A stretch of 64,000 bases of DNA, from assembly GCF_030730905.1 (NCBI RefSeq), contig NZ_JAVAMP010000004.1, positions 62,001-126,000 of the forward strand, given 5' to 3'. Position numbers and translations under genes: made by a program. Positions 54,904 through 63,063 of the stretch are shown in pieces (positions within the stretch are counted from its first letter, which is position 1; every line of letters starts with the position of its first letter). The stretch is from Chengkuizengella axinellae. Lineage in GTDB: Bacteria; Bacillota; Bacilli; Paenibacillales; KCTC-33759. The notes below the pieces were generated by a model, which worked only from the letters and a program-made list of their open reading frames with translations, was not told the origin of the DNA and did not search any database.

Positions 54904-55936
54904 TTTGTATTTTAGAAATTAAACTGTTCAATATTTTATTGCTTGTTTCATCTTTTACATTCTGGTAGGTTTGTCTCCATTCCTCAATTGTAATTGGATC
55001 AAAACCTCCTGTTTCAAATTCTTGTTCTGCTTGGGTCATTAACCCTTCGAATTGATTATTACATTCATTTTCAGCTTGTACAAATTTTTGTAAGAAAGTA
55101 GCTTGCAAGTATTGAACTGTTACTTGTTCACCATCTGCTAATTTATTGTCAATGTCTGAGTTGATTTCAACAGCTAGGTCGTTGACTTTTCCTTCGCAGG
55201 TGTTTTGTAGTGATTCTATCTCAGTTTGGTATTTTTGTTGTACTTCTTGGGTTACTGGTGTTAATGTAGGTACAATTTCTTGTTGAATTTCTTCTGTTCC
55301 ATCTTCAGTTGGTACATTTTCTTGAGTTGGTTCGGTTTGGACTTCTATTGACTGGATTCCAGTTTCAGTTGATTCGCTTTCTTGGTTTACAGATGTATCC
55401 TCTATGTTTTGAGACACTTCCGTTGTTTCTTCCTCTAAACCTTTTATTTTTACATTCGGATCTAATATATCTAACGTTCTTCCATAGTACCTAGCTATTT
55501 GACGTAATGCATCAATTTCTTCCTGTGTCAGTTTTGCTAAAAGAGTGTCTCTTATATGCTTTAGTTCCTCCGGTGATAAACCTTCTTTTGCCTGACCCGT
55601 TAAGTATTGCATTTCTTTTAAACTTAATCCTGAGTTTAACAAGATAGAGGTTACATCTAGCGCATCTTCCATTTCAATTGGTTTGTCTGCAAATTCTTCA
55701 GCTTTTTCTAATTGACCTCCGACACTGGAAGGTAAATCATCAGGGTCTGCTTTTTCTATTTCTATACCTTGTCCCTGATCCCTTTCATATAACCGTTCTT
55801 GAATGTCTACTATGTCCTTTGATTTGAGATCTACATATATCCAAACGACTGAAATTAATAGGGTAATTAATATAAAAGTAAAAATGCCAATTGTCCAACG
55901 TTTCCAAGGTTTTAAGTTTTTGAAGTGGGTTCGCAT
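54890..55936 (-). CDS. Membrane-anchored protein with acidic extracellular region, unrecognised
   Basis: 348 residues. Short basic N-terminus (MRTHFKNLKPWKRW), one membrane helix (about 15-34, IGIFTFILITLLISVVWIYV), then an external part. Residues 85-160 are helical (LSLKEMQYLTGQAKEGLSPEELKHI); 165-230 are rich in Glu, Thr and Gln and likely unstructured; 230-348 are helical again with two Cys residues (NTCEGKV, NECNNQF) that could form a disulfide. I do not recognise the family. It may be an anchored signal-sensing or polymer-binding protein. GAGGAG lies 10 bases before the ATG. Its stop lies inside its terminator. Confidence 0.72.
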   Translation of the reverse strand: MRTHFKNLKPWKRWTIGIFTFILITLLISVVWIYVDLKSKDIVDIQERLYERDQGQGIEIEKADPDDLPSSVGGQLEKAEEFADKPIEMEDALDVTSILLNSGLSLKEMQYLTGQAKEGLSPEELKHIRDTLLAKLTQEEIDALRQIARYYGRTLDILDPNVKIKGLEEETTEVSQNIEDTSVNQESESTETGIQSIEVQTEPTQENVPTEDGTEEIQQEIVPTLTPVTQEVQQKYQTEIESLQNTCEGKVNDLAVEINSDIDNKLADGEQVTVQYLQATFLQKFVQAENECNNQFEGLMTQAEQEFETGGFDPITIEEWRQTYQNVKDETSNKILNSLISKIQNSGS

Positions 55937-56736
55937 AACGTGGATACTCCTCTTATTTTTATAATTGAAACATCATAGAATGACGAATATTATAAGTATA
56001 ATACATAGTGCACAATCAAGAATGTTAGAGACAAAAAAACTGAATATTAAACTTACTATGTTGTTAAAATTTTAAATCTTTCTTAAATTATATATAATTT
56101 AATATATTATCCAATTTTAGTAAATATTAAATTAGTAAAATATACCACACGAAAGACAAATTACTGCTATTCAATTGCAGCATATATAATAACCAAAGGG
56201 GTAATTAAATATATAGCTTCTATATTCGATCCATAAACTAGTGTTTCTTTGTAAACAAAAGGATGTCTAAATACTAGAATAGCAAAATTGATTGAGAGAT
56301 ACTACTAAAGAAAGTTTTATAATATCTTTAGTTACTTTCTGTTCAGTAGGAAGAACATACCCAATAGGGTAAGTTCCCGGCTTGCCTAAAACGCTCCTAC
56401 ATCATAAAAAGCTTCTGGATCATTATTGGTGAATCAATAATTTAAAAATTAATTGTATACAAACTGTTCCTGAGTACTAAGGTACAATAATACCAAGAGA
56501 AAACTATCGCTAGAAAAGAAGAATACTCACTAAGAATATGACAGTTTTGTAGAATATGTATCCTTAGCTCTTTGACGGGTTTTCCATATACTTGCTTAGC
56601 TTCCTTTTATTACTTTCACTTAGATAAAATGCAATAGTATCTTCATCATTCTTTGTTACGATTCTTGCATGAATTGTTCTTTTGTTCATGCCCTTTGGTA
56701 GCCTCGTAGATTAACCACTATTTTCCTCAAATAAGT
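55937..56736. other. Gene-free, decayed stretch
   Basis: 800 bases before the intron fragment. A minus-strand frame of 41 codons (56564-56689, starting MNKRTIHARIVTKNDED) has GGGC directly before the ATG rather than a spaced site and is not claimed as a gene. Near 56337-56400 a minus frame reading GKPGTYPIGYVLPTEQK is open but has no start. The rest is AT-rich and featureless. Confidence 0.45.
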
Positions 56737-56930
56737 CCGTTGACAGAATGGGTTATGTTTTGTTGAGCAAACTCACACAATAACACTTATCCTTTTATGA
56801 AGTTTGTATTCTCATACCGGAAGTTTGCCACTCGCTTCCTTCAGATTCTACATCACGACGGAATTAAGCTAACAGCTACATCTGCCTTTTCAGTTTGGGA
56901 CTTTCACCCTATAGATTGCTTATTTTCGCC
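56737..56930 (-). mobile_element. Group IIC intron fragment (5' part of domain I)
   Basis: Minus strand shows, in order, CTATAGGGTGAAAGTCCC, AACTGAAAAGGCAGATGTAG, CTGTTAGCTTAA, GAATCTGAAGGAAGCGAGTG, GCAAACTTCCGGTATGAG, GAACTTCATA-type ACAAACTTCATAAAAGG, and GAGTTTGCTCAACAAAACA. From memory this matches, block by block, the 5' domain I of the Oceanobacillus iheyensis group IIC intron. The match ends near CTGTCAACGG; domains II-VI and the maturase gene are absent, so it cannot splice. It lies directly next to an IS3-type transposase fragment, into or beside which it may have inserted. Confidence 0.78.
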
Positions 56931-56934
56931 TCCT

Positions 56935-57238
56935 TTCGATATCCTCTAACTTTTTCATTTGATGTTTAATTTTCTATTCTGAAGTTAGCTTAACTTCTTC
57001 TTTCTTATTTACCATGTTTATCTTTCAGCGCTTCATCTCCGCAGTTTTCATACTGCTTAATCCAACTTCTGAGGACAGATGCATCTGATATTTCATATAT
57101 TGTAGTATTTCACGTATAGAGTAATTACCAGCTGATAGCTTTCTGCAAAATATGATCTTTTAGACATAAAAAACACTCCCCAAAAAGTATCCAGATTTTT
57201 ACTTTTTAATCTATCTACCTAAAGGAGAGCATATCACA
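56935..57238 (-). mobile_element. IS3-family insertion sequence remnant (end and orfA fragment)
   Basis: One end reads TGTGATATGCTCTCCTTTAG on the minus strand (from 57238), followed by a GGGGAGTG site and ATG at 57167. The frame starts MSKRSYF and, after two frameshifts, gives KLSAGNYSIREILQY and EISDASVLRSWIKQYEN, the helix-turn-helix start of an IS3-family OrfA, and then LTSE...KHQMKKLEDIERR. Stops break it. OrfB and the other end are missing. It lies 20 bases beyond the stop of the epimerase gene. Confidence 0.75.
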
Positions 57239-57258
57239 GACTCAGTGGGTAATTGTAT

Positions 57259-58287
57259 CTATTCCTTCAGCTTATAATAATCTACATACCAATCAGCAAA
57301 TTTCTGCAGCCCCTCTTCAATTGAAGTCTCTGGCTTAAAACCAACAGCTTTTTGCAATTGATTTGTCGAAGCATAAGTAGCAAGTACGTCACCTGGTTTA
57401 ATAGGTTCAAAGATTTTTTCAAATTGCACTTCTTTACCTAGAGCTATACTTAATGACTTTTCTAACGTTTCAATAAACATCATCAGTTTCTCAGGGCTGT
57501 TATTTCCGATATTGTAAACTTTATGTTGAACTTTTCCTTTAGGTGGATTACTTAATAATCGTTCAATGCCTTCAACGATATCATCTATATAAGTAAAATC
57601 GCGATAAAGGTCATTTTCAAAATCACCATTGTTAAATACTTTAATTGGTTCACCGGTAAAATACTTATTTGCAAATCCAAAATAGGCCATATCTGGTCGA
57701 CCCATTGGACCGTAAACAGTAAAGAATCGAAGCCCAGTAGTTGGAATCTTATATAGATGACTATACGTATGTGCCATTAATTCATTTGATTTCTTAGTAG
57801 ATGCATATAGAGAAACTGGATTATCAACAAAATCTGTTTCCTCAAAAGGAACCTTTTTATTGGCTCCATAAACAGAACTAGATGATGCATATACAAGATG
57901 ATCCACTGGATTATATCTGCAAGCCTCAAGGATATTATAAAAGCCAATGATATTACTTCGAATATAAACATCCGGATTCTCTATTGAATTTCTTACTCCT
58001 GCTTGAGCAGCTAGGTTTACTACAGCATTAGGTTTGTACTCTTCAAAGGTCCTTATTAGCATATCCTTATCTGATATGTCACCTTTAATAAGGGTAAACT
58101 TTTCATAAGGCTCTAAATTCCCTAAGCGAGTATATTTAAGGTTCACATCATAGTAGTCATTGACGTTATCAATACCAACTACCTGGCAACCCTGTTCTAG
58201 TAGCTTCCTAGATAAGTAGTATCCAATAAAACCAGCTGCTCCAGTAATCAGATATGTTTTACTAGGATTAAGAGTTTTGTAATTCAA
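57259..58287 (-). CDS. UDP-glucuronate 4-epimerase-like SDR enzyme (copy 1)
   Basis: 342 residues. GAAGFIGYYLSRKLLEQG, NLAAQAGVRNSIENPDVY, YASSSSVYGANKKVPF, YASTKKSNELMAHTYSHLY and RFFTVYGPMGRPDMAYFGFA identify the UDP-GlcA 4-epimerase group; it should turn UDP-GlcA into UDP-GalA. The start is TTG at 58287: AAGGAG lies 10 bases upstream and the N-terminus (MNYKTLN) then matches its paralogue at 51035 (MNDKSLH). This start lies inside the end of ugd (20-base overlap), so the two are coupled, which supports UDP-glucuronate as substrate. The longer ATG start at 58314 lies before the site. Confidence 0.91.
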   Translation of the reverse strand: MNYKTLNPSKTYLITGAAGFIGYYLSRKLLEQGCQVVGIDNVNDYYDVNLKYTRLGNLEPYEKFTLIKGDISDKDMLIRTFEEYKPNAVVNLAAQAGVRNSIENPDVYIRSNIIGFYNILEACRYNPVDHLVYASSSSVYGANKKVPFEETDFVDNPVSLYASTKKSNELMAHTYSHLYKIPTTGLRFFTVYGPMGRPDMAYFGFANKYFTGEPIKVFNNGDFENDLYRDFTYIDDIVEGIERLLSNPPKGKVQHKVYNIGNNSPEKLMMFIETLEKSLSIALGKEVQFEKIFEPIKPGDVLATYASTNQLQKAVGFKPETSIEEGLQKFADWYVDYYKLKE

Positions 58288-59638
58288 GATTCTTCGACTC
58301 CTTAACAGTTGCACTAAATGAAGGTTTTCTTCCGATTGAGTGATACTCTATTCCTGCTTCTTGCATATCCTCGACATCAAATATGTTTCTACCATCATAT
58401 ACTAATGGTGTTCTCATTAACTTCTTATAGGTTTCAGGTGTTAATGCTTTTATTTCTCCCCATTCGGTAAAGACAAAGCAGACATTCGCACCTTCCAAAG
58501 CATGCTTTATGGTGGAAACATAGGTGATGCTACCTTTTCCATTCTTGCCCTCTGGATGAACTTTTGCAAAGTTACCTGCTCCAACGGGATCATAAGCGTA
58601 AATATCTGCACCTTGTTCTAATAATAAGGGCACATTCTCAAGAGATGCTGCCTCTCTTAAATCATCCGTTCCAGGCTTAAATGTTAAGCCTAACACCGCC
58701 ACCTTAAGACCGTTAAATGTAATGAGTCTTTTACTTGCTTTCTTATAAAGCATTGTTTTTTGTTCTTTATTTACATCAATAGCCGCTTTAACCGTTTTGA
58801 GTTCATAACCGTTCTGTTTAGCAATATACTCAAGCGCTTTTGTATCCTTAGGAAAGCATGATCCACCAAAACCAATCCCTGCATTTAAGAACTTACTTCC
58901 AATACGCTCATCAAAGCTCATTCCCTTAGCTACATCCTGAATATCTGCTCCAACCAATTCACAAAGATTAGCTATATCGTTCATATAAGAGATTTTTAAT
59001 GCAAGGAAGTCATTGGAAGCATATTTTATCATTTCTGCCGATCTTCTATTTACTGAAACAATCGGTAAATGAAACGGTTCATAGATTTTCTTTAATAATT
59101 CCTCAGCCCATTTACTTTCAGTTCCTATAATGATTCTCTCAGCATGAAGAGTATCATGAACAGCAGATCCTTGTGCTAAGAATTCAGGGTTCGATGCTAC
59201 TTCTACTTTCACGTCCTTGACTAAAAAGTCCTGAATAAACTGTTCCACTTTATCATTCGTGCCAACTGGAACTGTCGATTTAACTACTACTAGACAATCT
59301 TTTTCTACTGATTCAGCAATTTGTCTAGCAACTGTAGCAATGTATGACAAATTTGCAGAACCATCAGGTTGTTCAGGTGTCCCAACACCAATAAAAATTG
59401 CATCAGCATCTTTGTAGGCTGATTTGAAGTCAGCTGTATAGGCAATTCTTCCAGTAGCATAATTTTTTTTCATCAACTCTTCTAAACCTGTTTCATAAAT
59501 TGGAGAAACTCCAGATTTCATTAAATCTATTTTTTTTTCATCTATATCGACACAGGTTACTTGATGACCAATTTCAGCAAAGCAAACACCAGCTACTAAG
59601 CCGACGTAACCTGTTCCTGCTACTGCTATTTTGTACAT
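58268..59638 (-). CDS. ugd: UDP-glucose 6-dehydrogenase, TuaD-like long type
   Basis: 456 residues, the TuaD/UGDH length class. [20 protein letters not shown] (5-24) binds NAD; VKSTVPVGTNDKVEQF, SNPEFLAQGSAVHDTLHAERI and the catalytic GFGGSCFPKDTKALEYI (Cys in GGSC, about 260) are intact; GLTFKPGTDDLREAASL is in the C-terminal UDP-binding domain. GGGAGG lies 7 bases before the ATG. Coupled with the downstream epimerase it would give UDP-GlcA and UDP-GalA. It is clearly different from the 388-residue enzyme at 49530. Confidence 0.95.
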   Translation of the reverse strand: MYKIAVAGTGYVGLVAGVCFAEIGHQVTCVDIDEKKIDLMKSGVSPIYETGLEELMKKNYATGRIAYTADFKSAYKDADAIFIGVGTPEQPDGSANLSYIATVARQIAESVEKDCLVVVKSTVPVGTNDKVEQFIQDFLVKDVKVEVASNPEFLAQGSAVHDTLHAERIIIGTESKWAEELLKKIYEPFHLPIVSVNRRSAEMIKYASNDFLALKISYMNDIANLCELVGADIQDVAKGMSFDERIGSKFLNAGIGFGGSCFPKDTKALEYIAKQNGYELKTVKAAIDVNKEQKTMLYKKASKRLITFNGLKVAVLGLTFKPGTDDLREAASLENVPLLLEQGADIYAYDPVGAGNFAKVHPEGKNGKGSITYVSTIKHALEGANVCFVFTEWGEIKALTPETYKKLMRTPLVYDGRNIFDVEDMQEAGIEYHSIGRKPSFSATVKESKNLELQNS

Positions 59639-59742
59639 TTACACGCCTCCCTTCACTCTTTGAAAAATAAATTAAAGCAATACATCCTTCTGACCTTTTT
59701 ATTTTAAAGTATTTCCATTGTGTACATAGGGTGTCCATTATA

Positions 59743-60867
59743 TTATTTCCCCCAAACAACCCTGTTCACATAATCAGTATAAGACATTATAATTCTAAGC
59801 ACTTTATCTGATACATTCGACATACTATAGTCAGCTACTTTTCTCAACGTGTCGTTTTTCTGAAATTCTAATATTTCTAGCCCCTGCATTATTCTATCTT
59901 TATGCAAACCTACCATCATAACCGCTGCTTCTTCCATTGCTTCAGGTCTTTCATGAGTTTGTCTAATATTTAGTGCCTTAAATCCAAGAATTGAAGACTC
60001 TTCACTAATCGTTCCACTATCACTTAGAACTGCCTTTGCTTTACATTGTAGTTTGACATAATCATTAAAACCTAATGGTTTCATTACTCTTACTAAAGGG
60101 TGAAACTCTATACCTTTTGTATCAATCATCTTTCTAGTTCTAGGATGTGTACTCACAATAATAGGTTTATTGTACCTTTCAGCAATCGAATTTAAACTAT
60201 CAACTAAATCAAAAAAATTAGTCTCTGAATTTATATTTTCGTCCCTATGAGCCGATACAACAAAATACTTCTCTACTTCAAGGTTTAATTTCTCCAATAC
60301 ATCTGATTTCTCTATGTCGTCTTTTCTAGAATTAAGCACTTCTAACATAGGGCTACCAGTTTTGATAATTCTATCTGATGGAAAGCCTTCTCTGAGAAGA
60401 TACTCCCGTGCAATATCACTATAGGTTAAATTTATATCAGACACGTGGTCAACTATTTTTCTATTTGTTTCTTCAGGTACTCTTTGGTCAAAACATCTAT
60501 TTCCTGCTTCCATATGAAAAATAGGTACACCTTTTCTTTTAGCTGCTAGAGCACATAAACAACTATTAGTATCCCCAAGAACCAGCAATGCATCTGGTTT
60601 CACTTGATCCATAATTGGGTCAACTTTAATGAGAATTGCTCCTATGGTTTCTACTGCATTTCCAGTAGCTGCATTTAGAAAAAAGTCTGGTTTTTTTAAA
60701 CAAAAATCTTTAAAAAACACTTCATTTAATTCATAGTCATAATTTTGTCCGGTATGGACAAGCGTATGTTCTATTGCGTTTGAATTTTCTAACTTATTAA
60801 TAACAGCCGACAATCTAATAATCTCTGGTCTAGTACCTACGACTGTCATGACTTTTAATTTCTTCAT
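59743..60867 (-). CDS. capG: UDP-N-acetylglucosamine 2-epimerase type, CapG/FnlC (UDP-L-FucNAc synthesis)
   Basis: 374-residue non-hydrolysing 2-epimerase with GT-B fold: MTVVGTRPEIIRLSAVI at the N-terminus, HTGQNYDYELNEVFF, LGDTNSCL, HMEAGNRCFDQRVPEE and SDSGTISEESSILGFKALNIR. In this setting, directly after capE and capF, it fits CapG, which finishes UDP-L-FucNAc. The residues HMEAGNRCFDQRVPEETNRK resemble CapG/FnlC rather than WecB/MnaA (HVEAGLRT), supporting the assignment. Ribosome binding site GGAGGTATAG includes the capF stop; the genes are 3 bases apart. Confidence 0.92.
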   Translation of the reverse strand: MKKLKVMTVVGTRPEIIRLSAVINKLENSNAIEHTLVHTGQNYDYELNEVFFKDFCLKKPDFFLNAATGNAVETIGAILIKVDPIMDQVKPDALLVLGDTNSCLCALAAKRKGVPIFHMEAGNRCFDQRVPEETNRKIVDHVSDINLTYSDIAREYLLREGFPSDRIIKTGSPMLEVLNSRKDDIEKSDVLEKLNLEVEKYFVVSAHRDENINSETNFFDLVDSLNSIAERYNKPIIVSTHPRTRKMIDTKGIEFHPLVRVMKPLGFNDYVKLQCKAKAVLSDSGTISEESSILGFKALNIRQTHERPEAMEEAAVMMVGLHKDRIMQGLEILEFQKNDTLRKVADYSMSNVSDKVLRIIMSYTDYVNRVVWGK

Positions 60868-60870
60868 CAG

Positions 60871-61980
60871 CTATACCTCCAAGAAGTAAGTATCCGGCTT
60901 CTCTGGATCAAAGAGCTCATTAGCCCACATTATTGTGACCATGTTTGTATCCCCGAGATTCTCAATATTGTGAGTATACCCAGTAGGTATGTCCACTACT
61001 TCCATTTTATCTCCACTTACAAAATACTCGATTATTTCATTTGTATTAATATTTCTAAATCGAATAACTCCTTTTCCATTTACCACAAGGAATTTTTCAT
61101 TCTTAGTGTGATGCCAATGGTTACCTTTTGTTATACCGGGCTTGGATATATTAACTGATACCTGGCCCCTGTCATTAGTTTTAATAAACTCCGTAAAAGA
61201 ACCTCTATCATCTATGTTCATCTTAAGGTCATAACTGAATTGAGTTTCTGGTAAATAGCTCAGATAGGTACTATATAGCTTTTTCGTAAATACATCAGAC
61301 ATATCAGGAATAGACCGTTCTTCTCGACTCATCTTGAATGAATAAATCAAATCAACTATTTCTCCCAGGGTAGTAGTATGAACGATTGGAACTTCACAAA
61401 AGTCCCCTTTAGTGTTTTCATTACCATTTAGAGCACTAATCATCTCTTCCACAACATCATCTATATAAAGTAAGTTCATTACAACACCGGGGTCATTGAC
61501 ACTTATTGGCAAATCACGCGCAACGTTATAGCAAAATGTCGCTATTGCACTATTATAATTTGGTCTACACCATTTACCAAATACATTGGGGAAACGATAG
61601 ACAAGTACTTTTGCATCAGTTTCTTTGCTATACCTAAAAAGCAAGTCTTCTCCTGCTTTTTTACTGATACCATATGGGTTTTCAAGATTAGCTTGAACGG
61701 ATGAAGAAATCATTACTGGGCAAGTGTTATGGTGTTTTTTTAGTGTTTCTAGTAAAACTGATGTTAATCCATAGTTACCATCCATGTATTCAGACTGATC
61801 TTTAGGACGATTCACCCCTGCAAGATGAAATATAAAATCCGCTTCTTTACAATATTCGTCAAGTAAAGATGGATCTGTTTCCCTACCGTATTCAAAGATA
61901 TCAGTGTAGTTTCTGTTCCTCAATTCTGCCACAAGATTTTTACCAATAAACCCTTTTGAACCAGTTACAAGTATTTTCAT
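60871..61980 (-). CDS. capF: CapF reductase with cupin domain (UDP-L-FucNAc synthesis)
   Basis: 369 residues. The SDR domain (1-245) starts KILVTGSKGFIGKNLVAEL, with FHLAGVNRPKDQSEYMDGN, SSSVQANLENPYGISKKAGE (Tyr-x3-Lys) and RFPNVFGKWCRPNYN. The cupin domain (250-369) has KPGITKGNHWHHTKNEKFLV with His and Glu metal ligands and YTHNIENLGDTNMVTIMWANE at the end. The combination is unique to CapF/FnlB, which reduces the 4-keto intermediate in UDP-L-FucNAc synthesis. The start overlaps the capE stop by one base (TAATG). Confidence 0.94.
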   Translation of the reverse strand: MKILVTGSKGFIGKNLVAELRNRNYTDIFEYGRETDPSLLDEYCKEADFIFHLAGVNRPKDQSEYMDGNYGLTSVLLETLKKHHNTCPVMISSSVQANLENPYGISKKAGEDLLFRYSKETDAKVLVYRFPNVFGKWCRPNYNSAIATFCYNVARDLPISVNDPGVVMNLLYIDDVVEEMISALNGNENTKGDFCEVPIVHTTTLGEIVDLIYSFKMSREERSIPDMSDVFTKKLYSTYLSYLPETQFSYDLKMNIDDRGSFTEFIKTNDRGQVSVNISKPGITKGNHWHHTKNEKFLVVNGKGVIRFRNINTNEIIEYFVSGDKMEVVDIPTGYTHNIENLGDTNMVTIMWANELFDPEKPDTYFLEV

Positions 61981-62999
61981 TATTGATTCCAGCTCCTCAA
62001 CTCATCTTGAACGTAGTCTAGTGCTAATAACTTATCTTTAATTTGTTCAATAGTTAATCTTAATGTATTGTCAGAATTATATTCTTCTTGTGATGATAAC
62101 TTTTGATCACCTTCAATAAAGTATTTATCGTAGTTAAGATCTCTTTTGTCAGCTGGGACTCTATAAAAATCACCATAATCCTCAGATGCTACATACTCTT
62201 CTTTAGTGAGAAGAGTTTCATACCTTTTCTCTCCATGACGTGTACCAATAATCTTAATTTCATTATTTACATTAAATAACTCCTTAATAGCTTGTGCTAA
62301 GTCTCCAATTGTGGAAGCAGGTGATTTTTGTACCATGATATCTCCAGCCTGAGCATTGTAAAATGCAAAAATGACGAGTTCAACCGCTTCTTCTAGACTC
62401 ATTAAAAATCTAGTCATATTTGGGTCAGTAACAGTTAAAGGTTGTCCATTTTTAATTTGTTCAATAAAAAGCGGGATTACGGAACCTCTAGAAGCCATAA
62501 CATTGCCATAACGAGTCCCACAAATTAGAGTGCTGTCATGATCTACAGTCCTGGATTTTGCAACAAACACCTTTTCCATCATTGCCTTGGATATTCCCAT
62601 AGCATTAATTGGATAAGCTGCTTTATCCGTAGATAAACAAATTACTTTCTTTACTCCACTTTCAATAGCACCTGTTAAAACATTTTCAGTCCCGATTACA
62701 TTTGTTTTTACAGCTTCTAAAGGAAAGAATTCACAAGATGGAACCTGTTTAAGTGCCGCTGCGTGGAAAATATAGTCTACACCATGCATAGCATTCTTAA
62801 CACTTCCCAAGTCCCTTACATCACCTAAATAGAATTTAAGTTTATTATTTTTATACTTTTGTCGCATATCATCTTGTTTTTTTTCATCTCTTGAGAATAT
62901 TCGTATTTCCTTAATATTAGTGTCCAAGAATCTTTTCATTACTGCATTTCCAAAAGAACCTGTACCACCTGTTATAAGTAACGTTTTGTTTTCAAACAT
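61980..62999 (-). CDS. capE: CapE UDP-GlcNAc 4,6-dehydratase/5-epimerase
   Basis: 339 residues. FENKTLLITGGTGSFGNAVMK (2-22) binds NADP, HAAALKQVPSCEFFPLEA, STDKAAYPINAMGISKAMMEK (Asp, Lys and Met in the active site, typical of the inverting 4,6-dehydratases), and CGTRYGNVMASRGSVIPLF. It starts the UDP-GlcNAc to UDP-L-FucNAc pathway with CapF and CapG, in that order. Start: AAGGAG lies 8 bases before the ATG used and only 2 before another ATG two codons earlier. Soluble form without membrane helices, unlike CapD at 46383. Confidence 0.94.
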   Translation of the reverse strand: MFENKTLLITGGTGSFGNAVMKRFLDTNIKEIRIFSRDEKKQDDMRQKYKNNKLKFYLGDVRDLGSVKNAMHGVDYIFHAAALKQVPSCEFFPLEAVKTNVIGTENVLTGAIESGVKKVICLSTDKAAYPINAMGISKAMMEKVFVAKSRTVDHDSTLICGTRYGNVMASRGSVIPLFIEQIKNGQPLTVTDPNMTRFLMSLEEAVELVIFAFYNAQAGDIMVQKSPASTIGDLAQAIKELFNVNNEIKIIGTRHGEKRYETLLTKEEYVASEDYGDFYRVPADKRDLNYDKYFIEGDQKLSSQEEYNSDNTLRLTIEQIKDKLLALDYVQDELRSWNQ

Positions 63000-63063
63000 A
63001 ATCATTTCTCCTTGTAATTTATATAAAAAACATTCAATCTATTAAACTAATTAAAGGGTATAA

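Noticed and set aside
56564-56689. 41-codon minus-strand frame starting MNKRTIHARIV
   Set aside because: No spaced ribosome binding site, lies in decayed mobile DNA, no recognisable family; kept only as a note in the gap entry.
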